From NCBI RefSeq assembly GCF_018918185.1, contig NZ_JAHLPZ010000001.1, positions 434,001-498,000 of the forward strand: a stretch of 64,000 bases of DNA, in the 5' to 3' direction. Source of the stretch: Eubacterium sp. MSJ-21 (GTDB lineage Bacteria; Bacillota; Clostridia; Lachnospirales; Lachnospiraceae). The stretch's first letter is position 1. Every line of letters begins with the position of its first letter. Shown piece by piece: positions 1-9,670 of the stretch. Under the pieces are notes generated by a model. That model ran no database searches. It saw only the letters and a program-made list of their open reading frames with translations, and was not told where the DNA came from. Made by a program: the position numbers and the translations under genes.

Positions 1-1858
1 AGAGACTCCTTCCTATGAGCCGGACAAGATCAAAGAGATTGTCGAAGTTCCGCAGAAAGGACTGCCGATCGAGGGAAAACTGATTCAGCTTGCCGCATGG
101 ATGCGTGAGACGTATGGTACGACAATGAATCAGGCATTGCAGACGGTTATGCCGGTAAAACAGACGGTGCGTAAAACGGCACAGAAGATAGAAGAGACGG
201 TGCTTTCTGATAAAAACTGGGAGTTTGTAACACTGAATGATGCGCAACAGGCGTTGGTGGATGCGTTTGCAGAGAATTATCAGAATGAAGTGCGAAAAAC
301 ATATCTGCTGCACGGGATAACCGGCAGTGGAAAAACAGAGGTCTACATTCAGTGTATCAAAGAGGTCATACGGGATGGCGGACAGGCTATCGTATTGATT
401 CCGGAAATATCGTTGACGTATCAGACACTCGCACGGTTTCGGAAGCATTTTGGCACGCGGGTTGCCTTTGTGAATTCCAAACAGAGCAAGGGAGAAAAAT
501 ACGAGCAGTTCCGCAGGGCAAAAGAGGGCGAGGCCGATGTTGTAATCGGACCGAGATCAGCACTGTTCACACCATTTCCGAACCTGAAACTGATAGTGAT
601 AGATGAGGAACATGACGCTGCGTTTAAGAGTGATCAGGCACCGAAATATCATGCACGGGATGTTGCAATCAAGCGTGCAGAGCTGGAGGAAGCCAGTGTG
701 ATACTTGGCTCAGCGACACCGAGTGTGGAAAGCTATGCACAGGCTGAGACCGGGCGCTATGTATTATGGGAATTAAACAGCCGGCCGGATGGCGTGAAAG
801 CACAGCAGATTGAAGTTGTCGATTTACGGGATGAGCTGCGAAAGGGAAACCGAAGCATCATCAGCCGGAGTCTGTATGCGAAGATACAGGACCGGCTTGC
901 GAAGAAAGAACAAATGATGCTTTTTATCAACCGGCGTGGATTTAACAGCTTTGTATCGTGCCGGGCATGTGGAGAAGCAATCAAATGTCCAAAATGTGAT
1001 GTGGCACTGACGTATCATCAACAGACGATGCAGGCGCAAAGGCAGCTGGTGTGTCATTATTGCGGGTATTCGATGGCGATGCCGAAACAATGTCCGTCTT
1101 GCGGGTCCAATATGATCGCCGGGTTTGGAACAGGAACAGAGAAAGTCGAAGAAGAGATAAAAAAACTGTTTCCCGGGATTAAGACATTGCGTATGGATCG
1201 TGACACAACGATGCGGAAAGATGCCGGTGCCCGTATATTGAAGCAGTTTTCGGAAGGAAAGGCAGATATGCTGATCGGAACGCAGATGATCGTGAAGGGG
1301 CATGATTACAGCAATGTGACACTGGTCGGTGTAATACTGGCAGATCTGTCCCTGTATGCGAATGATTACCGGGCAGGTGAACGGACATTTGAACTGCTGA
1401 CACAGGCAGCAGGGCGCGCCGGCCGTGGTGATAAAGAGGGTTCGGTAGTGATCCAGACATACCAGCCGGAGCATTATGCGATTGCGGCGGCTGCGAATCA
1501 GGACTACAGGGCATTTTATGATATGGAGATGGCATACCGGCGGATGCTCCGGTATCCGCCGGTCTATGATATGCTGCAGGTTCTGCTGACAGGCGAGTCC
1601 AAAGGAAACGTGGAAAGCTATGCAGGAATCCTGAGCCGCGATTTAAAAGAGAAATTAAATACATTACAGTTTACACATACCAGGATCATTGGCCCGGGTG
1701 AAGCGGCAATCGGAAAAATCAACGACGAATACCGCTATGTGATTTATATTAAGGCACCGGGGCTTGGCGCGATCACCACGCTGCGTGACTATATTGACAC
1801 ATGTAGCTGCGAGGGTGTGACGATTACAGTAGATGTGAATCCGATGACGGTATGTTAA
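1..1858 (+). CDS. priA: Primosomal replication restart helicase PriA (5' end cut by window)
   Basis: PriA is a 3'-to-5' superfamily 2 helicase that reloads the replisome at stalled forks. The frame is open from base 2 with no start codon, so the N-terminal part of the DNA-binding domain lies outside the window; the ATG at 101 is internal, because clear PriA sequence (a YEPDKIKEI-like stretch) precedes it. Visible motifs are Walker A GITGSGKT (about 313-336), the DEEH box (about 604-615), SAT (about 712) and the zinc-binding cysteine cluster (CRACG, CPKC, CHYCG, CPSCG, about 960-1107) that interrupts the helicase core. The C-terminal helicase lobe carries QAAGRAGRG. It leads the operon with def 31 bases downstream. 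Function is assigned from family knowledge; no frameshift was seen. Confidence 0.96.
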   Translation, partial: ETPSYEPDKIKEIVEVPQKGLPIEGKLIQLAAWMRETYGTTMNQALQTVMPVKQTVRKTAQKIEETVLSDKNWEFVTLNDAQQALVDAFAENYQNEVRKTYLLHGITGSGKTEVYIQCIKEVIRDGGQAIVLIPEISLTYQTLARFRKHFGTRVAFVNSKQSKGEKYEQFRRAKEGEADVVIGPRSALFTPFPNLKLIVIDEEHDAAFKSDQAPKYHARDVAIKRAELEEASVILGSATPSVESYAQAETGRYVLWELNSRPDGVKAQQIEVVDLRDELRKGNRSIISRSLYAKIQDRLAKKEQMMLFINRRGFNSFVSCRACGEAIKCPKCDVALTYHQQTMQAQRQLVCHYCGYSMAMPKQCPSCGSNMIAGFGTGTEKVEEEIKKLFPGIKTLRMDRDTTMRKDAGARILKQFSEGKADMLIGTQMIVKGHDYSNVTLVGVILADLSLYANDYRAGERTFELLTQAAGRAGRGDKEGSVVIQTYQPEHYAIAAAANQDYRAFYDMEMAYRRMLRYPPVYDMLQVLLTGESKGNVESYAGILSRDLKEKLNTLQFTHTRIIGPGEAAIGKINDEYRYVIYIKAPGLGAITTLRDYIDTCSCEGVTITVDVNPMTVC

Positions 1859-1889
1859 AACAGGCAATATAGAAAATATGGAGGGCGTT

Positions 1890-2366
1890 ATGGCAACAAG
1901 AAAAATACGTTTAGATGGTGATGATGTGTTGAGAAAGGTTTGTAAACCGATTGAGAAGATGACACCACGTTTGCAGACTTTGATTGACGATATGTATGAC
2001 ACGATGTATGAGGCAAATGGTGTGGGATTGGCTGCACCACAGGTTGGTATATTAAAGCGCATCGTCGTGATTGATATTGGAGATGATAATGCCTATACGT
2101 TGATCAATCCGAAAATTATCGAGGCGGATGGCGAGCAGACCGGTGAAGAAGGATGCCTGAGTCTGCCTGGATTGCAGGGAACTGTGACAAGACCGAATCA
2201 TGTCATCTGTGAGGCGTATGATGAGGATATGCAGCTTCGACAGATCGAGGGCGAAGGGCTGCTGGCACGTGCCATCTGTCATGAACTGGATCATCTGGAT
2301 GGAATTTTGTATAAGGACAAGGTGGAGGATGGACTTTACAAAGTAGAGCCTGTTGATCCGGAATAG
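1890..2366 (+). CDS. def: Peptide deformylase
   Basis: The enzyme removes the formyl group from the N-terminal methionine of new proteins and pairs with Fmt encoded next. All three metalloprotease motifs are present: GVGLAAPQVG, EEGCLSLPG and HELDHLDG, the last with the HExxH metal ligands and catalytic Glu. The protein is 158 residues, normal for the family. I chose the ATG at 1890 because GGAGGG (1880-1885) sits just upstream; an in-frame ATG at 1878 lies inside that ribosome-binding site and would add only four residues. It is followed 43 bases later by fmt, the standard pairing. Confidence 0.97.
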   Translation: MATRKIRLDGDDVLRKVCKPIEKMTPRLQTLIDDMYDTMYEANGVGLAAPQVGILKRIVVIDIGDDNAYTLINPKIIEADGEQTGEEGCLSLPGLQGTVTRPNHVICEAYDEDMQLRQIEGEGLLARAICHELDHLDGILYKDKVEDGLYKVEPVDPE

Positions 2367-2409
2367 TAAAAATCCACGTGTGCGAGAGACCAGAACATGG
2401 AGGTAGAAC

Positions 2410-3378
2410 ATGAGAATCATATATATGGGAACGCCGGAGTTTGCAGCCATTGCGCTTTCGGCAATTGTGAAAGAACATGAGGTGGTGGCGGTTGTGACAC
2501 AGCCGGACAAACCACAGGGACGAAACCGGAAGCTGGTGCCAACACCGGTCAAGGTGAAAGCACAGGAATATGACATACCAGTCTATCAGCCGGAAAAGGT
2601 ACGGGAGGCAGAGATGGTAGAGACGCTTCGGTCATACAAGCCGGATGTGATTGTCGTGGCTGCATATGGACAGATTCTGCCGGAAAGCATTTTATCGATT
2701 CCGCCATATGGATGTATCAATATCCATGCATCACTGCTTCCGAAATATCGTGGGGCAGCTCCGATTGAACGGGCAATCATTGACGGAGAAACAGTGACAG
2801 GTGTCACAACGATGTATATGGAAAAGGGACTGGATACCGGAGATATGATTGACAAGGTCGAGGTCGCTATCACACCGGAGGATACCGGAGCCACATTGCA
2901 TGACAAGCTGGCTACGGCAGGAGCAACTTTGATCCTTGAGACACTCACCGGACTTGAAAATCATACAGCAACACGCACAAAGCAGGATGATTCGCTAAGC
3001 TGCTATGCATCCATGCTCTCGAAAGAAATGGGAAGAATGGACTTCTCAAAACCGGCAGAAGAACTGGAACGGCTCATCCGGGGACTGAATCCGTGGCCGT
3101 GTGCATACACAGAGATTGATGGTAAGAATGTAAAGATTTATAAAGCAAAGGTTGTAGCTGTGGATGAGGCATATAAAGCCGAGGTGCAGGCAAAAGCGGA
3201 ACAGACTCTGACCTTTGCACCGGGAGAGATCGTAGAGACTGCGAAGAAATATTTTGTGATTGCATGTGGAACAGATGCATTGCAGATTCAGAACCTGCAA
3301 CCGGAGGGCAAAAAGCCGATGGATACGGCTGCCTATCTGAATGGTAATCCGTTAAAGGCAGGAATGACTGTGAATTAG
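2410..3378 (+). CDS. fmt: Methionyl-tRNA formyltransferase
   Basis: Fmt transfers a formyl group from 10-formyl-tetrahydrofolate to Met-tRNA(fMet) for translation initiation. The 322-residue protein has the N-terminal formyltransferase fold beginning MRIIYMGTPEFA. It has the catalytic-core signature NIHASLLPKYRGAAP (Asn, His and the following Asp region) and a GVTTMYMEKGLDTGDM segment, and then the C-terminal OB-like tRNA-binding domain (about residues 205-315). A GGAGG ribosome-binding site at about 2399 supports the start. It sits between def and rsmB in the common Firmicutes order. Length and motifs are all as expected. Confidence 0.97.
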   Translation: MRIIYMGTPEFAAIALSAIVKEHEVVAVVTQPDKPQGRNRKLVPTPVKVKAQEYDIPVYQPEKVREAEMVETLRSYKPDVIVVAAYGQILPESILSIPPYGCINIHASLLPKYRGAAPIERAIIDGETVTGVTTMYMEKGLDTGDMIDKVEVAITPEDTGATLHDKLATAGATLILETLTGLENHTATRTKQDDSLSCYASMLSKEMGRMDFSKPAEELERLIRGLNPWPCAYTEIDGKNVKIYKAKVVAVDEAYKAEVQAKAEQTLTFAPGEIVETAKKYFVIACGTDALQIQNLQPEGKKPMDTAAYLNGNPLKAGMTVN

Positions 3379-3392
3379 AAAAGGAGAAGCAC

Positions 3393-4700
3393 ATGGATAC
3401 AAGAGACGTGGCACTGACGGTGTTGCTCGATATAGAGACAAATCAGACATTTTCCAATCAGGCACTTGGAAATGCACTTCGAAAAAATCAGTTTACCGAT
3501 AAGGTAGAACGCGCCTTTTTATCCAGACTGGTCGAGGGCGTCACCGAGATGAAGCTGCGGTTGGATTATGTGATCAACCAGTATTCCAAAACAAAAGTTA
3601 AAAAGTGCAAGCCGGTGATTGCATGCCTGCTTCGGATGGGGTGCTACCAGATCCTGTTTATGGACAGTGTACCGGATTCAGCGGCATGCAACGAATGTGT
3701 GAAGCTTGCGAAAAAACATGGCTTTGCCGGACTTTCCGGGTTTGTAAATGGCGTGCTTCGTACGATTGCACGGGAAAAAGAAAAAATCACATATCCAGAT
3801 CAGAAGAAAGAACCGGCAAAATATTTGTCGGTAATGACAGCGACACCGCTCTGGCTGGTGGAAAAACTGACTGTGCAGTATGGCGCAAAGGATACAGAGA
3901 CGATTTTGAAGTCTGCATTTACAGAGCGAAAGACAAGCATTCGTTTGAATCGGCAACGGATGGAAGCGAACGGAGAGACGATAGCAGACTATAAAAAAAG
4001 GCTGGAGGCAGCCGGAATCACAGTAGAGCATGGTGCATATTATGAGGGTGCATGGCGGTTATCCGGGTATGATTTCGTACATAAGATTCCCGGCTATAAG
4101 AAGGGATATTTTACCGTGCAGGATGAAAGCTCTATGTGTGCGGTTGCGGCAGCAGGAATCAGGGCGGATGATTTTGTCTTAGACATCTGTGCAGCACCGG
4201 GTGGCAAGACGACAGCGGCAGCAGAATTTGCCCGAAATGGGCATGTGCTGTCCATGGATATTGCGGAGGATAAGCTTGATCTGATCGAAGAAAATGTGGA
4301 ACGATTAAAGCTTGCCAATGTGGAAATCCATTGCCAGGATGCAACGGAATATATGGCAGAACAGGAAGAAAAAGCAGATGTTGTGATTGCCGATCTGCCT
4401 TGTTCCGGACTTGGTATCATGGGACGGAAGAATGATATCAAATACCGGGTGACAGAGGATCAGATCAGGTCACTTGTGGAATTGCAGCATATGATACTGC
4501 AAAACGCCTGTCGTTACGTGAAAGCGGATGGAACGCTTTTGTATAGCACCTGTACGATTACAAAAGAAGAAAACATATTGCAGGTGAAGAGGTTCTTAAA
4601 GGAACATCCGGAATATATATTAAAAGAACAACGACAGTTCTTACAGGGAATAGATGCCTGTGATGGATTTTATTATGCGGTGTTGTGCAGACAAAGATGA
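3393..4700 (+). CDS. rsmB: 16S rRNA (cytosine967-C5)-methyltransferase
   Basis: RsmB methylates C967 of 16S rRNA using S-adenosylmethionine. The 435-residue protein has the N-terminal NusB-like RNA-binding domain (about residues 1-140) and a C-terminal Rossmann methyltransferase domain. Seen motifs are the SAM-binding CAAPGGKT and the two m5C-methyltransferase cysteines: DLPCSG (Cys about 337) and YSTCT (Cys about 387). AAGGAG precedes the start by a few bases. It lies 14 bases after fmt and 45 before rlmN. The fused NusB domain separates RsmB from RsmF-like relatives. Confidence 0.95.
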   Translation: MDTRDVALTVLLDIETNQTFSNQALGNALRKNQFTDKVERAFLSRLVEGVTEMKLRLDYVINQYSKTKVKKCKPVIACLLRMGCYQILFMDSVPDSAACNECVKLAKKHGFAGLSGFVNGVLRTIAREKEKITYPDQKKEPAKYLSVMTATPLWLVEKLTVQYGAKDTETILKSAFTERKTSIRLNRQRMEANGETIADYKKRLEAAGITVEHGAYYEGAWRLSGYDFVHKIPGYKKGYFTVQDESSMCAVAAAGIRADDFVLDICAAPGGKTTAAAEFARNGHVLSMDIAEDKLDLIEENVERLKLANVEIHCQDATEYMAEQEEKADVVIADLPCSGLGIMGRKNDIKYRVTEDQIRSLVELQHMILQNACRYVKADGTLLYSTCTITKEENILQVKRFLKEHPEYILKEQRQFLQGIDACDGFYYAVLCRQR

Positions 4701-4745
4701 GAACTCTTTGATAATCAGAAAATAAAAGGAGCGGCGTCATATTAA

Positions 4746-5792
4746 ATGGACATTAAATCGATGTACCTTACAGAAATTGAACAGTGGATGAAAGCACATG
4801 GACAGCCGGCATTCCGGGCAAAACAGGTGTTTCAGTGGATGCATCAGAAGTATGTGGCATCGACAGAGGATATGTCCAACCTGCCGAAGTCACTGCGTGC
4901 ACAGATGGACGAAGGAGGCTTTGCGCATATTGAGGCAGAGACGAGTCAGGAATCGAAAGCAGATGGCACAATCAAGTTTTTGTATCGTTTGTCGGATGGA
5001 CAGATGATCGAAACTGTGTTTATGCGTCATAATTATGGAAATTCGGTCTGCATTTCATCACAGGCTGGCTGCCGGATGGGGTGCAGGTTCTGTGCGTCAA
5101 CGATTGGTGGTCTGGTACGGAATCTGACTGCGTCAGAGATGCTTGAACAGATCTATGCGACGAGCCGGATCACGGGAGAGCGGATCAGTCATGTAGTTGT
5201 GATGGGAACCGGAGAACCCCTGGATAATTATGAGAATCTGATCCGGTTTTTACGGTTGTTGATCGATGAGAATGGATATAACCTGAGTGCCAGAAATATT
5301 ACGGTATCAAGCTGCGGAATCGTGCCCCGCATCTATGATCTGGCAAAGGAGGATATTCCGATTACCTTTGCCCTGTCGCTGCATGCACCGAGCGATGAGG
5401 AACGGAAAGAACTGATGCCGGTTGCACATCAGTACACATTGGCAGAGACATTGGATGCCTGCCGGGAATATTTCCGGCAGACCGGACGAAGGGTGACCTT
5501 TGAGTACAGCCTTGTAAAGGGCAAGAATGATACGGCGGAGCAGGCGGGAAAACTGGCAAAGCTTCTTTCTGGCATGAATTGCCATGTAAATCTGATTCCG
5601 ATCAATCCGGTAGAGGAACGTGATTACGAGCGGAGTGATAGTGATTCAGTCGAAAAATTCAAATCCACTCTTGCAAAATATCATATAAATGCTACAATAA
5701 GGAAGAGTATGGGTAGCGATATAGACGCTGCCTGTGGTCAGTTACGAAGGAAATATGCGTTTCATCATCAGGAGGATTCCCATGCATTCTAG
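4746..5792 (+). CDS. rlmN: Dual-specificity 23S rRNA/tRNA adenine-C2 methyltransferase
   Basis: RlmN is a radical-SAM enzyme that makes 2-methyladenosine at A2503 of 23S rRNA and A37 of some tRNAs. The radical-SAM cysteines form CRMGCRFC (Cys 109, 113 and 116), and the methyl-carrying catalytic Cys lies near the C-terminus in DAACGQL (Cys about 330). VVMGTGEPLDNYEN is the family GEP signature. At 348 residues it has normal length. Its last 11 bases overlap the start of stp, which points to translational coupling. A Cfr-like resistance enzyme is unlikely given the housekeeping context. Confidence 0.96.
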   Translation: MDIKSMYLTEIEQWMKAHGQPAFRAKQVFQWMHQKYVASTEDMSNLPKSLRAQMDEGGFAHIEAETSQESKADGTIKFLYRLSDGQMIETVFMRHNYGNSVCISSQAGCRMGCRFCASTIGGLVRNLTASEMLEQIYATSRITGERISHVVVMGTGEPLDNYENLIRFLRLLIDENGYNLSARNITVSSCGIVPRIYDLAKEDIPITFALSLHAPSDEERKELMPVAHQYTLAETLDACREYFRQTGRRVTFEYSLVKGKNDTAEQAGKLAKLLSGMNCHVNLIPINPVEERDYERSDSDSVEKFKSTLAKYHINATIRKSMGSDIDAACGQLRRKYAFHHQEDSHAF

Positions 5793-6504
5793 TGGAAAGA
5801 CGGATACCGGGATCAAACGTAATAACAATCAGGACAGTATTTTTTTCAGTGACACTCCGGTCGGTCCACTTCCGAATCTGTACATTGTGGCAGATGGAAT
5901 GGGCGGACATCGCGCGGGGGACAAAGCATCGAGGATGGCGATTGATATTACAGTGGATTTCATAGAGAAGTCCACAATAGAAAATCCGGTAGCACTGTTA
6001 AAGCGGGCAATGTTATTTGTAAACAATGAAATATATAAGGCGGCGTGTGCAGATCCCGATTTAAATGGGATGGGAACGACGATGGTTGCGGCTGTTGCAC
6101 AGGACGGAAAGCTGTATGTGGCGAATGTCGGTGACAGCAGATTGTATGCAATCGGAGGCGAGATACGCCAGATTACGATGGATCACTCCCTGGTGGAGGA
6201 ACTGATTCGAAAAGGTGAACTGGAACGGAAAAAAGGACGCAATCATCCGGAGAAAAACATTATCACAAAAGCGATGGGCTCAAGAGATGAGATGATGCCG
6301 GACTTTTTTGAGATAGAGATCAGCACGGAAGAAAAATATCTGTTATGCTCAGACGGGTTATCGAACATGGTCGAAGATGACGAAATAAGGGATATTGTTT
6401 CCGAGGAAGACGATTTAGACCGGATCACACAGGAGCTTGTGGATCGGGCAAATTACTATGGTGGATCGGATAATATATCCGTGATCATCATATCGGCAGA
6501 GTGA
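5782..6504 (+). CDS. stp: PP2C-type serine/threonine protein phosphatase (Stp/PrpC)
   Basis: This metal-dependent phosphatase reverses phosphorylation by the PASTA kinase encoded next. PP2C motifs are in order: RNNNQDS, DGMGGH (metal-binding Asp about 38), GDSRLYAI, SDGLSNMV and GGSDNISVI. The frame is open from 5734, but GGAGG at 5771-5775 with a 6-base gap points to the ATG at 5782, giving 240 residues, the family norm. The start overlaps the rlmN stop, and prkC follows 41 bases later. The stp-prkC-rsgA order is conserved across Firmicutes. Confidence 0.95.
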   Translation: MHSSGKTDTGIKRNNNQDSIFFSDTPVGPLPNLYIVADGMGGHRAGDKASRMAIDITVDFIEKSTIENPVALLKRAMLFVNNEIYKAACADPDLNGMGTTMVAAVAQDGKLYVANVGDSRLYAIGGEIRQITMDHSLVEELIRKGELERKKGRNHPEKNIITKAMGSRDEMMPDFFEIEISTEEKYLLCSDGLSNMVEDDEIRDIVSEEDDLDRITQELVDRANYYGGSDNISVIIISAE

Positions 6505-6545
6505 TGACCGAGTAGAGAACGAATATAGCAGAAAGGGTTGAAATC

Positions 6546-8765
6546 ATGTTAAAACCAGGAATGATATTATGTGATAGATATGAGATTTTGGACGTGGTCG
6601 GAGCAGGTGGAATGTCCATCGTATATAAGGCGAGAGACCACAGATTGAACCGGAATGTGGCAATCAAGGTATTGAAGCCGGAGTTTAGCAACGATAAGAA
6701 TTTTGTGACGAAGTTCCGGATCGAGGCACAGGCTTCAGCAGGACTGACACATCCGAACATTGTAAATGTATATGATGTAGTAGACGATGAAGGAATCTAC
6801 TGTATCGTGATGGAACTGGTAGAGGGCATCACATTAAAGCAGTATATCGAGCAGAATGGTCGTCTCAACATGGAGACAGCCATCAACTTCTCTATTCAGA
6901 TTGCATCTGGATTGGAAGCAGCACATGAAAATCATATTATTCACCGTGATATCAAACCACAGAATATTATTGTTTCTAAAAACGGAAATATCAAAGTTAC
7001 AGATTTCGGTATTGCAAAGGCGGCAAGCAGCAATACACTGACTTCCGGTGCGATGGGAAGTGTACATTACATATCACCGGAGCAGGCAAGAGGCGGTTAC
7101 AGTGATGAGCGTAGCGATATTTATTCACTTGGTATCACAATGTATGAGATGGTAACCGGAAGAGTGCCGTTTGAGGGGGATAACAATGTTTCAGTTGCAC
7201 TGATGCATATCCAGAATGAAATGATTCCACCGAGGCAGTATTATCCGGATATTTATTCCAGCTTTGAGAAGATTATCCTGAAAGCTACCCAGAAGAAACC
7301 GGAACGCAGATATCTGACAGCAAGTGCTTTAATTGCAGATTTGAAGCGCGTACAGAACAATCCGAATATTGATATCGTGGTTGCGCCGACTTCAATTACA
7401 AACAGTCCAACACAGGAGTGGACGAAGGAAGACGTACAGGCAATCCGGAACGGAAGTGCAAACCGCGATTTGTATAGCCAGTCGTATGATAATCCACCTG
7501 TATCACAGGAGATGGGCGAGATTCGTCCAATTGGCTACAATTCTACACCACAGGCAAACAGTGGCAGAATCAACGAGCTTCTTCAGGAAGACGAGGATGA
7601 GTGGGAAGAGGAGTATGAGCCGGAACCACAGCCAAAACGAGGTAATCTGAAGAAGGTTCAGGATTATGATGAAGACGATGAAATCGAAGAGGAAGAGGAT
7701 CCGGATGATATCGATCCAGGTATCCGGAAAGCAGTGACGATTGCAGGTGTGGCAACGGCAGTGATTATTGCAATTATCATTATCGTCGTACTTGGTAATG
7801 TGCTTGGATGGTTTAAATTTGGATCTAAAAAAGACGATAAGAGTAAGATCACAACGGAGCAGGTACAGTCAATCGCGATGATCAGTGTAACCGGAGTTTC
7901 CGAAGATGCTGCATTGAAGATGCTTTCTGATGCAGGTTTTACAAATGTTAAGACAGAGCATGTGGAAGATGAAAAGACACAGGAAGGTTATGTTTTTGAG
8001 CAGAGCGTTCAGGAGGGACAAACAATCCCTGTAGACCAGGAGATTGTTCTGAAAGTTAGTGCCGGTGCAGAAGAAGTAGATGTACCGGAAGTAACAAATT
8101 ATGAAGATGCACAGGCTGTAACACTTTTGCAGGAGGCCGGGTTTGAAGTCAGCCATGCATACGATTACAGCGATGATGTAGAGAAAGATAAAGTTATTAA
8201 GACAGAACCGGCTGGTGGAACCAAAGCAGCGAAGGGTTCTAAGGTTATTGTGACAGTCAGCAACGGTTCTGAGAAGAAAGAAGTGGAAGTTCCAAATTTA
8301 GGCGGACTTACAGAGGCTCAGGCAAGAGATTCCCTGACCAGTAAGAAGCTTAATGCTGGAAATGTGACGCATGAAAATAGTGACAGCGTAGCAGCAGGTA
8401 TGGTTATCAGTCAGAATCCAGCCAGAGGAACGACCGTCACAGAAGGCGACAGTGTTGATTTTGTAATCAGTGACGGACCAGAGCAGAAGGAAAAGAAATA
8501 TACAGCAAGTATTTCTGGAACAATTACATGTAACGATGCTGCTTTAGATGGAGCGGCTGTTACAGTGCAGGTAGTGTTCAATGGTGGAGCTGTGTATGAG
8601 CAGACAGTTACAGTTACTTCCGGTGGTTCATATAACATAACAGCTACGGTACCAAACCTGTCATCGCAAGGAGGCAGTGCAAGCTTTGTCGTTCTGGCGG
8701 GTGGAACCGATGTGACAAGTTCATTCTCCGTGCCGGCACCGAATGTTTCTTATTCGGAAGAATAG
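6546..8765 (+). CDS. prkC: PASTA-domain serine/threonine protein kinase (PrkC/PknB/IreK family)
   Basis: This is a membrane receptor kinase that senses peptidoglycan or lipid II fragments and controls cell-wall metabolism and dormancy in relatives. The kinase domain (residues about 10-275) has the glycine loop VGAGGMSIVYK, Lys41, HRD with Asp135 and DFG with Asp153. An acidic linker (about 340-395) leads to one transmembrane segment (about 398-420), then three PASTA repeats (about 440-507, 508-575 and 576-650). A further 85-residue beta-rich, Thr/Ser-rich tail (about 655-739) resembles an Ig-like fold; I cannot name it. The gene follows stp and precedes rsgA by 18 bases. The IreB homologue at 29010 is a plausible target. 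Confidence 0.96.
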   Translation: MLKPGMILCDRYEILDVVGAGGMSIVYKARDHRLNRNVAIKVLKPEFSNDKNFVTKFRIEAQASAGLTHPNIVNVYDVVDDEGIYCIVMELVEGITLKQYIEQNGRLNMETAINFSIQIASGLEAAHENHIIHRDIKPQNIIVSKNGNIKVTDFGIAKAASSNTLTSGAMGSVHYISPEQARGGYSDERSDIYSLGITMYEMVTGRVPFEGDNNVSVALMHIQNEMIPPRQYYPDIYSSFEKIILKATQKKPERRYLTASALIADLKRVQNNPNIDIVVAPTSITNSPTQEWTKEDVQAIRNGSANRDLYSQSYDNPPVSQEMGEIRPIGYNSTPQANSGRINELLQEDEDEWEEEYEPEPQPKRGNLKKVQDYDEDDEIEEEEDPDDIDPGIRKAVTIAGVATAVIIAIIIIVVLGNVLGWFKFGSKKDDKSKITTEQVQSIAMISVTGVSEDAALKMLSDAGFTNVKTEHVEDEKTQEGYVFEQSVQEGQTIPVDQEIVLKVSAGAEEVDVPEVTNYEDAQAVTLLQEAGFEVSHAYDYSDDVEKDKVIKTEPAGGTKAAKGSKVIVTVSNGSEKKEVEVPNLGGLTEAQARDSLTSKKLNAGNVTHENSDSVAAGMVISQNPARGTTVTEGDSVDFVISDGPEQKEKKYTASISGTITCNDAALDGAAVTVQVVFNGGAVYEQTVTVTSGGSYNITATVPNLSSQGGSASFVVLAGGTDVTSSFSVPAPNVSYSEE

Positions 8766-8783
8766 AAGAGTATAGGAAAGTCT

Positions 8784-9668
8784 ATGCAGGGAAAGATTAT
8801 GAAAGGTGTGGGTGGATTTTATTATATCCACCCACATAATACTGTAAATACTATATATGAGTGTAAAGCAAAGGGTGCTTTTCGAAACCAGAAGATCAAG
8901 CCGGCAGTGGGCGATGATGTGGAGATTGAGATTATCAGTGAGCAGGATAAGACGGGAAATATCGTAGAGATTCTGCCACGGGAGAATCTACTGATCCGAC
9001 CGGCGGTGGCAAACGTCGATCAGGCAGTGATTGTATTCGCTCTCGCAGATCCAAAACCGAATTATAATCTGTTGGACCGGTTTCTGATCATGATGGAACA
9101 GCAGGGTGTTGACACACTGATCTGCTTTAACAAATCCGATCTGGTCAGTGAACAGGAGGCTCAGGAAATCTGTGATATTTATGCAGGTGCAGGATATCGG
9201 GTATTTCTTACAGTTGCGAAGGAGCAGATTGGAATCGAAGCGTTCCGGGAAGCAATCCGGGGTAAGACAAGTGTCTTCGCGGGACCTTCTGGTGTTGGAA
9301 AATCATCGATGTTAAATGCATTGCATCCGCAGGCACAGGTGCAGACCGGAGCCGTGAGCGAGAAGATCCGGAGAGGAAAGCATACAACCAGACATTCAGA
9401 GCTGATCTATATTGAAGAAGACACGTATATCATGGATACACCGGGATTCAGTTCTCTTGTGATCGAAGATATAGAACCGGAAGATCTGAAAGAATATTTT
9501 CGGGAATTTGAAAGTTATAACGGTCTTTGTAAGTTTAATGGCTGTGTGCATATACATGAGCCGGAGTGCTTAGTGAAGGAAGCATTACAAGCGGGAACAA
9601 TTTCGAAGCTTCGCTATGACAATTATGTACAGTTATATGAGGAATTAAAAAATAAAAGGAGATGGTAG
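8784..9668 (+). CDS. rsgA: Small ribosomal subunit biogenesis GTPase RsgA
   Basis: RsgA is a circularly permuted GTPase that checks late maturation of the 30S subunit. The permuted order is visible: G4 NKSD first (about residue 112), then G1 GPSGVGKSS (from about 167) and G3 DTPG. An N-terminal OB-fold (about 1-70) and a C-terminal zinc knuckle of the form C-x4-C-x-H-x5-C (CKFNGCVHIHEPEC) complete it. It has 294 residues, as expected. It ends at 9668, two bases before the preferred rpe start. RsgA is a PASTA-kinase substrate in B. subtilis, which fits its position after prkC. Confidence 0.96.
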   Translation: MQGKIMKGVGGFYYIHPHNTVNTIYECKAKGAFRNQKIKPAVGDDVEIEIISEQDKTGNIVEILPRENLLIRPAVANVDQAVIVFALADPKPNYNLLDRFLIMMEQQGVDTLICFNKSDLVSEQEAQEICDIYAGAGYRVFLTVAKEQIGIEAFREAIRGKTSVFAGPSGVGKSSMLNALHPQAQVQTGAVSEKIRRGKHTTRHSELIYIEEDTYIMDTPGFSSLVIEDIEPEDLKEYFREFESYNGLCKFNGCVHIHEPECLVKEALQAGTISKLRYDNYVQLYEELKNKRRW

Positions 9669-9670
9669 GT

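Noticed and set aside
824-1474. Long minus-strand frame (about 216 codons) inside priA
   Set aside because: It lies entirely antisense to clear PriA coding sequence, has Cys/His/Leu-rich composition typical of reverse-complement translation, and no ribosome-binding site or family match.
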